A stretch of DNA of 64,000 nucleotides from assembly GCA_016183065.1 (NCBI GenBank), contig JACPFF010000004.1:1-64000 (forward strand), in the 5' to 3' direction. Position 1 is the stretch's first letter, and every line of letters starts with the position of its first letter. This stretch comes from Deltaproteobacteria bacterium (GTDB lineage: Bacteria; UBA10199; GCA-002796325; JACPFF01). A program made the position numbers and the translations under genes. The notes beneath the pieces were generated by a model. That model was not told the DNA's origin and did not search any database. It saw only the letters and a program-made list of their open reading frames with translations. Shown piece after piece: positions 61,604-64,000 of this stretch.

Positions 61604-62661
61604 GTCTGGATTATATCCGGAAGAAGGTCGATGCACTCGATGCGGAATTGTTGGCGCTGCTCAACCGGCGCATGGAGATGACGATCCGGACAAAAAACCT
61701 CAAACAGCAGGCGGAGGATGCTGGGCGGGAAAAAGAGGTGATGGCGCATATCACGTCGGAGTCTCGGGCGTTGGTGACGACTGCCTTTGCGCAGACGCTT
61801 TTTCGGGAGATCATGGCCGAGTCGAAGCGCTTGCAGAAAGAGGATCGCCGCCTCATCGGCTTTCAGGGGGAGCATGGGGCCTACAGCGAGATCGCGTCGG
61901 GGATCCATGATGCGACCGCCGTGGCCATCCCGCATCGGGAATTTGTCGACATCTTCGAGGGAGTGGACGCCGGCATTTTGGATTATGGCGTTGTCCCAAT
62001 CGAGAATTCCCTCGGCGGCAATGTCGCACAGATTGACGACCTCTTGATCGAGCACGATCTGTCGATCATTGCCGAGGTGAACGTGCCAATCAGTCATTGC
62101 CTGATTACCCTGCCCGATACACATTACCGCGATGTCCGTGCAGTCTATTCACATCCCCAGGCCTTGTCACAGTGTCGCGGTTTTATTGCGCGCAACCAGC
62201 TTGAACCGCGTCCCTACTATGACACGGCAGGATCTGCGCTGATGTTGGCGCGGGAAAAGCCAAAAGCGACTGCCGTGATTGCCAGCGCGCTCTCTGCCGA
62301 GCTCTACAATCTCCAGATTCTGAAAGAGCATATTGAAGATGTCCACACGAATTGCACGCGATTTGTCGTCTTGGCCAAAGAACCGACGCGTGACCGTGGT
62401 GATAAATGCTCGATCATCTTTTCAGCGGTTGAAGACCGTCCTGGCACGCTCTTTCGACTCTTGAGCGCATTTTCGGAGGCGGAGATCAATCTGACACGGA
62501 TCGAATCTCGGCCATTGCGAAATGGGCCCGGCAAATACGCATTTTTGGTCGATTTCCTCGGGTCGGAGGACGAGGCCCATGTCAAGGCGGCGCTCGCGAA
62601 AGTCCGCCAGGAAGGGGCATTGTTCAAATTCCTCGGCTGTTACCGGAAGGCGGATGTATGA
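61600..62661 (+). CDS. pheA: Bifunctional chorismate mutase / prephenate dehydratase
   Basis: In this 353-residue protein, residues 1-85 are an AroQ chorismate mutase (MSLDYIRKKVDALDAELLALLNRRMEM). Residues 90-270 are prephenate dehydratase (FQGEHGAYSE, VPIENSLGG, and the catalytic Thr-Arg-Phe in NCTRFVVL near 262). Residues 280-353 are an ACT domain with IESRP, the phenylalanine-sensing motif, so feedback inhibition by Phe is expected. The start ATG overlaps the aroC stop. Confidence 0.96.
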   Translation: MSLDYIRKKVDALDAELLALLNRRMEMTIRTKNLKQQAEDAGREKEVMAHITSESRALVTTAFAQTLFREIMAESKRLQKEDRRLIGFQGEHGAYSEIASGIHDATAVAIPHREFVDIFEGVDAGILDYGVVPIENSLGGNVAQIDDLLIEHDLSIIAEVNVPISHCLITLPDTHYRDVRAVYSHPQALSQCRGFIARNQLEPRPYYDTAGSALMLAREKPKATAVIASALSAELYNLQILKEHIEDVHTNCTRFVVLAKEPTRDRGDKCSIIFSAVEDRPGTLFRLLSAFSEAEINLTRIESRPLRNGPGKYAFLVDFLGSEDEAHVKAALAKVRQEGALFKFLGCYRKADV

Positions 62662-63437
62662 AAATCGGGGTCGTGGGTGCGGGACATATGGGACAGTGGG
62701 TCATCCGGCAACTGGCCGCCGACCACGAGATCGTGGCGTATGATATGGCGCCGGTGGATCATATCTGTCGGGATCGGGTGGAGTGGGTGGCGACACTCGC
62801 CGATGTCGCGGGTGCCGGGCCGGAAGTGCTGGTCAACGCGGTGAGCCTCCAGAAGACGCTCGCCCTCTTTCACGCGCTCGTTCCGTTATTGCCGAAGGCG
62901 TGTGTGATCGGGGATCTGGCATCGGTCAAGCACGAGGTCGTCGGGTATTATGCCACAACGGGGCGTCCTTTTTTCTCCATCCATCCGCTCTTTGGTCCCA
63001 CGTTCGCGAATCTTGAGGCCCTGAGTCGCGAGAACGCCATCGTGATCGCCGAGTCGGATCCCAGGGCCAAGGCGCTCTTTGTCCATCTCTTTGCCCGGTT
63101 GGGAGTCAAAGTCTTTGAGTGTACGTTCCAAGAGCACGACGCCATGATGGCCTATTCCCTGACCACACCGTTCGTGGCCACACTCGTTTTTGCGAGTTGC
63201 GTGGACCAGACGGCGGTGCCGGGGACGACTTTTGGACGGCACATGAAGATCGCGAAGGGCCTGTTGGCCGAAGACGACCACTTGTTGTCCGAGATCCTCT
63301 TCAATCCCCATTCCCTCAGGCAGCTCGAGCAGATGACATCAAAGCTCGAATTTCTCAAGCACGTCATCCGTGCGCGAGATACCGGCGAAATGCAGCGACT
63401 CTTTGCCAAACTGCGGGCCAATATTGTGGAGAGTTGA
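62658..63437 (+). CDS. tyrA: Prephenate dehydrogenase
   Basis: This 259-residue NAD(P)-dependent enzyme has the nucleotide site GVVGAGHMGQWV at residues 4-15, IGDLASVKHEV near 93, the catalytic His in SIHPLFGPT near 115, and FQEHDAMMAYSLTTPFVA near 155. It leads to tyrosine. It has no ACT domain and is at the short end of the family. It is the last gene of the operon, coupled to pheA by ATGA. Confidence 0.93.
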   Translation: MKIGVVGAGHMGQWVIRQLAADHEIVAYDMAPVDHICRDRVEWVATLADVAGAGPEVLVNAVSLQKTLALFHALVPLLPKACVIGDLASVKHEVVGYYATTGRPFFSIHPLFGPTFANLEALSRENAIVIAESDPRAKALFVHLFARLGVKVFECTFQEHDAMMAYSLTTPFVATLVFASCVDQTAVPGTTFGRHMKIAKGLLAEDDHLLSEILFNPHSLRQLEQMTSKLEFLKHVIRARDTGEMQRLFAKLRANIVES

Positions 63438-63515
63438 GTCTCCATTGTTTTCTCTCGCGTGATGGGGCCCATACTGTTGCAGATTCAGCCGGCGACAGTG
63501 GCCGCCGATGATTGT

Positions 63516-63971
63516 CTACGACCGGCCGAGTTTCATCCAGATCGTCCCGGTGCCGAGCGTGTCGCTGGTGGTCGAATAGATGATCCAGACATTGTCGATG
63601 ACGCCGGTCGGCTCGTCGATCGGCCCCTTTGAGGTATCGCTATTCCAGTTATCGAGGGTCAGTTTTCGGGTCGCACCATAATCGTCAATGGCCCAGCTGG
63701 TCCAATCGGTGGTTTCAATGGTGGAGACGGACCACGCGCCGCTCGATGAACCGAATTGCCACGTCCCAGCCGCATCAAGGACGACGAGCATTGTGACCGG
63801 TGTAATTTGCTGCGTCAATCCAGAATCGTAATAGACGGTCTCTGTCAGGATCCGCCAGTCGCCGACCAAATCCGTGTCGACGGTTCCGCCTCCGCCCGTG
63901 GTGCCCGAAGAGCCGCAGGCCACGAGACACATCAGCCCGATCATGACGACCCACCCACGTACTGTTTTCAT
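63516..63971 (-). CDS. Small lipoprotein
   Basis: This 151-residue protein has a signal peptide and lipobox CLVAC|GSS near residue 19, a Gly/Thr-rich spacer, and a beta-rich domain (LVGDWRILTETVYYDSG, AAGTWQFGSSSGAWSV). That pattern is like the small lipocalin-like lipoproteins that begin with GDW/GTW. Convergent to the aromatic operon. The specific function is unknown. Confidence 0.75.
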   Translation of the reverse strand: MKTVRGWVVMIGLMCLVACGSSGTTGGGGTVDTDLVGDWRILTETVYYDSGLTQQITPVTMLVVLDAAGTWQFGSSSGAWSVSTIETTDWTSWAIDDYGATRKLTLDNWNSDTSKGPIDEPTGVIDNVWIIYSTTSDTLGTGTIWMKLGRS

Positions 63972-64000
63972 GGTGCATTCCCCCCTGTTTGTCTCAACGG

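Overview
The window looks like a chromosomal piece of an uncultured Gram-negative bacterium. It carries MreBCD/PBP2/RodA, several lipoproteins with lipoboxes, a type IV-like pilin and a beta-rich envelope protein. Most of it is GC-rich, with short intergenic gaps and many 4-nt ATGA/GTGA gene overlaps. Gene content and style recall lineages once placed in the Deltaproteobacteria, but nothing here fixes the taxon, so that is an inference with low confidence. Four tRNA genes are present (Glu-TTC, Ser-TGA, Ala-GGC, His-GTG).

Layout. 0.5-2 kb: LOG-family nucleotide hydrolase and a hendecad coiled-coil protein, followed by a structured repeat. 2-7.4 kb: rod-shape operon mreB-mreC-mreD-mrdA-rodA. 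7.4-9.7 kb, opposite strand: ruvA-ruvB-ftsB-like-trxA. 9.8-14.7 kb: pilin, OsmC, tRNA-Glu, a serine-recombinase remnant, tRNA-Ser, an unknown duplicated-repeat protein and ArsC. 14.7-17.3 kb: mutS. 18.5-24.8 kb: an acyl-CoA operon (thiolase, 3-hydroxyacyl-CoA dehydrogenase, enoyl-CoA hydratase, acyl-CoA dehydrogenase, two-subunit B12 acyl-CoA mutase). 24.8-30.7 kb: a lipoprotein, then the histidine-degradation genes hutU-hutI-hutG and an envelope protein. 30.7-35.8 kb: tRNA-Ala, two more structured repeats, a lipoprotein and a 1220-residue SF2 helicase. 35.8-43.9 kb: a PEP carboxykinase homologue, a 2-oxoacid dehydrogenase E1alpha-E1beta-E2 operon and large surface lipoproteins. 44.1-55.7 kb: a more AT-rich integrated island at tRNA-His with a serine recombinase, phage-like small genes, a nuclease, a TerB/PH-like protein, a two-gene ATPase-TOPRIM plus DUF4145 module and degenerate Bro-N/DinD and nucleotidyltransferase genes. 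56.2-63.4 kb: a tightly overlapping aromatic amino-acid operon, aroF-aroB-aroEK (fusion)-aroA-aroC-pheA-tyrA, then a small lipoprotein.

The signal the ordinary genes do not explain is a dispersed family of GC-rich, multi-hairpin elements about 240-300 nt long (copies A-E at about 455-760, 10245-10490, 31083-31325, 30891-31035 and 11455-11516). Their helices are kept by compensatory base changes while linker sequences such as CGACGACCGAGUCCGG, GGACGAGGAAGU and ACGUGAGCCCC stay nearly constant. This points to a structured, probably mobile RNA. Copies lie at gene 3' ends, where they supply C-terminal codons to neighbouring proteins, and one truncated copy lies next to a duplicated tRNA-Glu 5' fragment. 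The second candidate for new biology is the two-gene ATPase-TOPRIM/DUF4145 module on the tRNA-His island.
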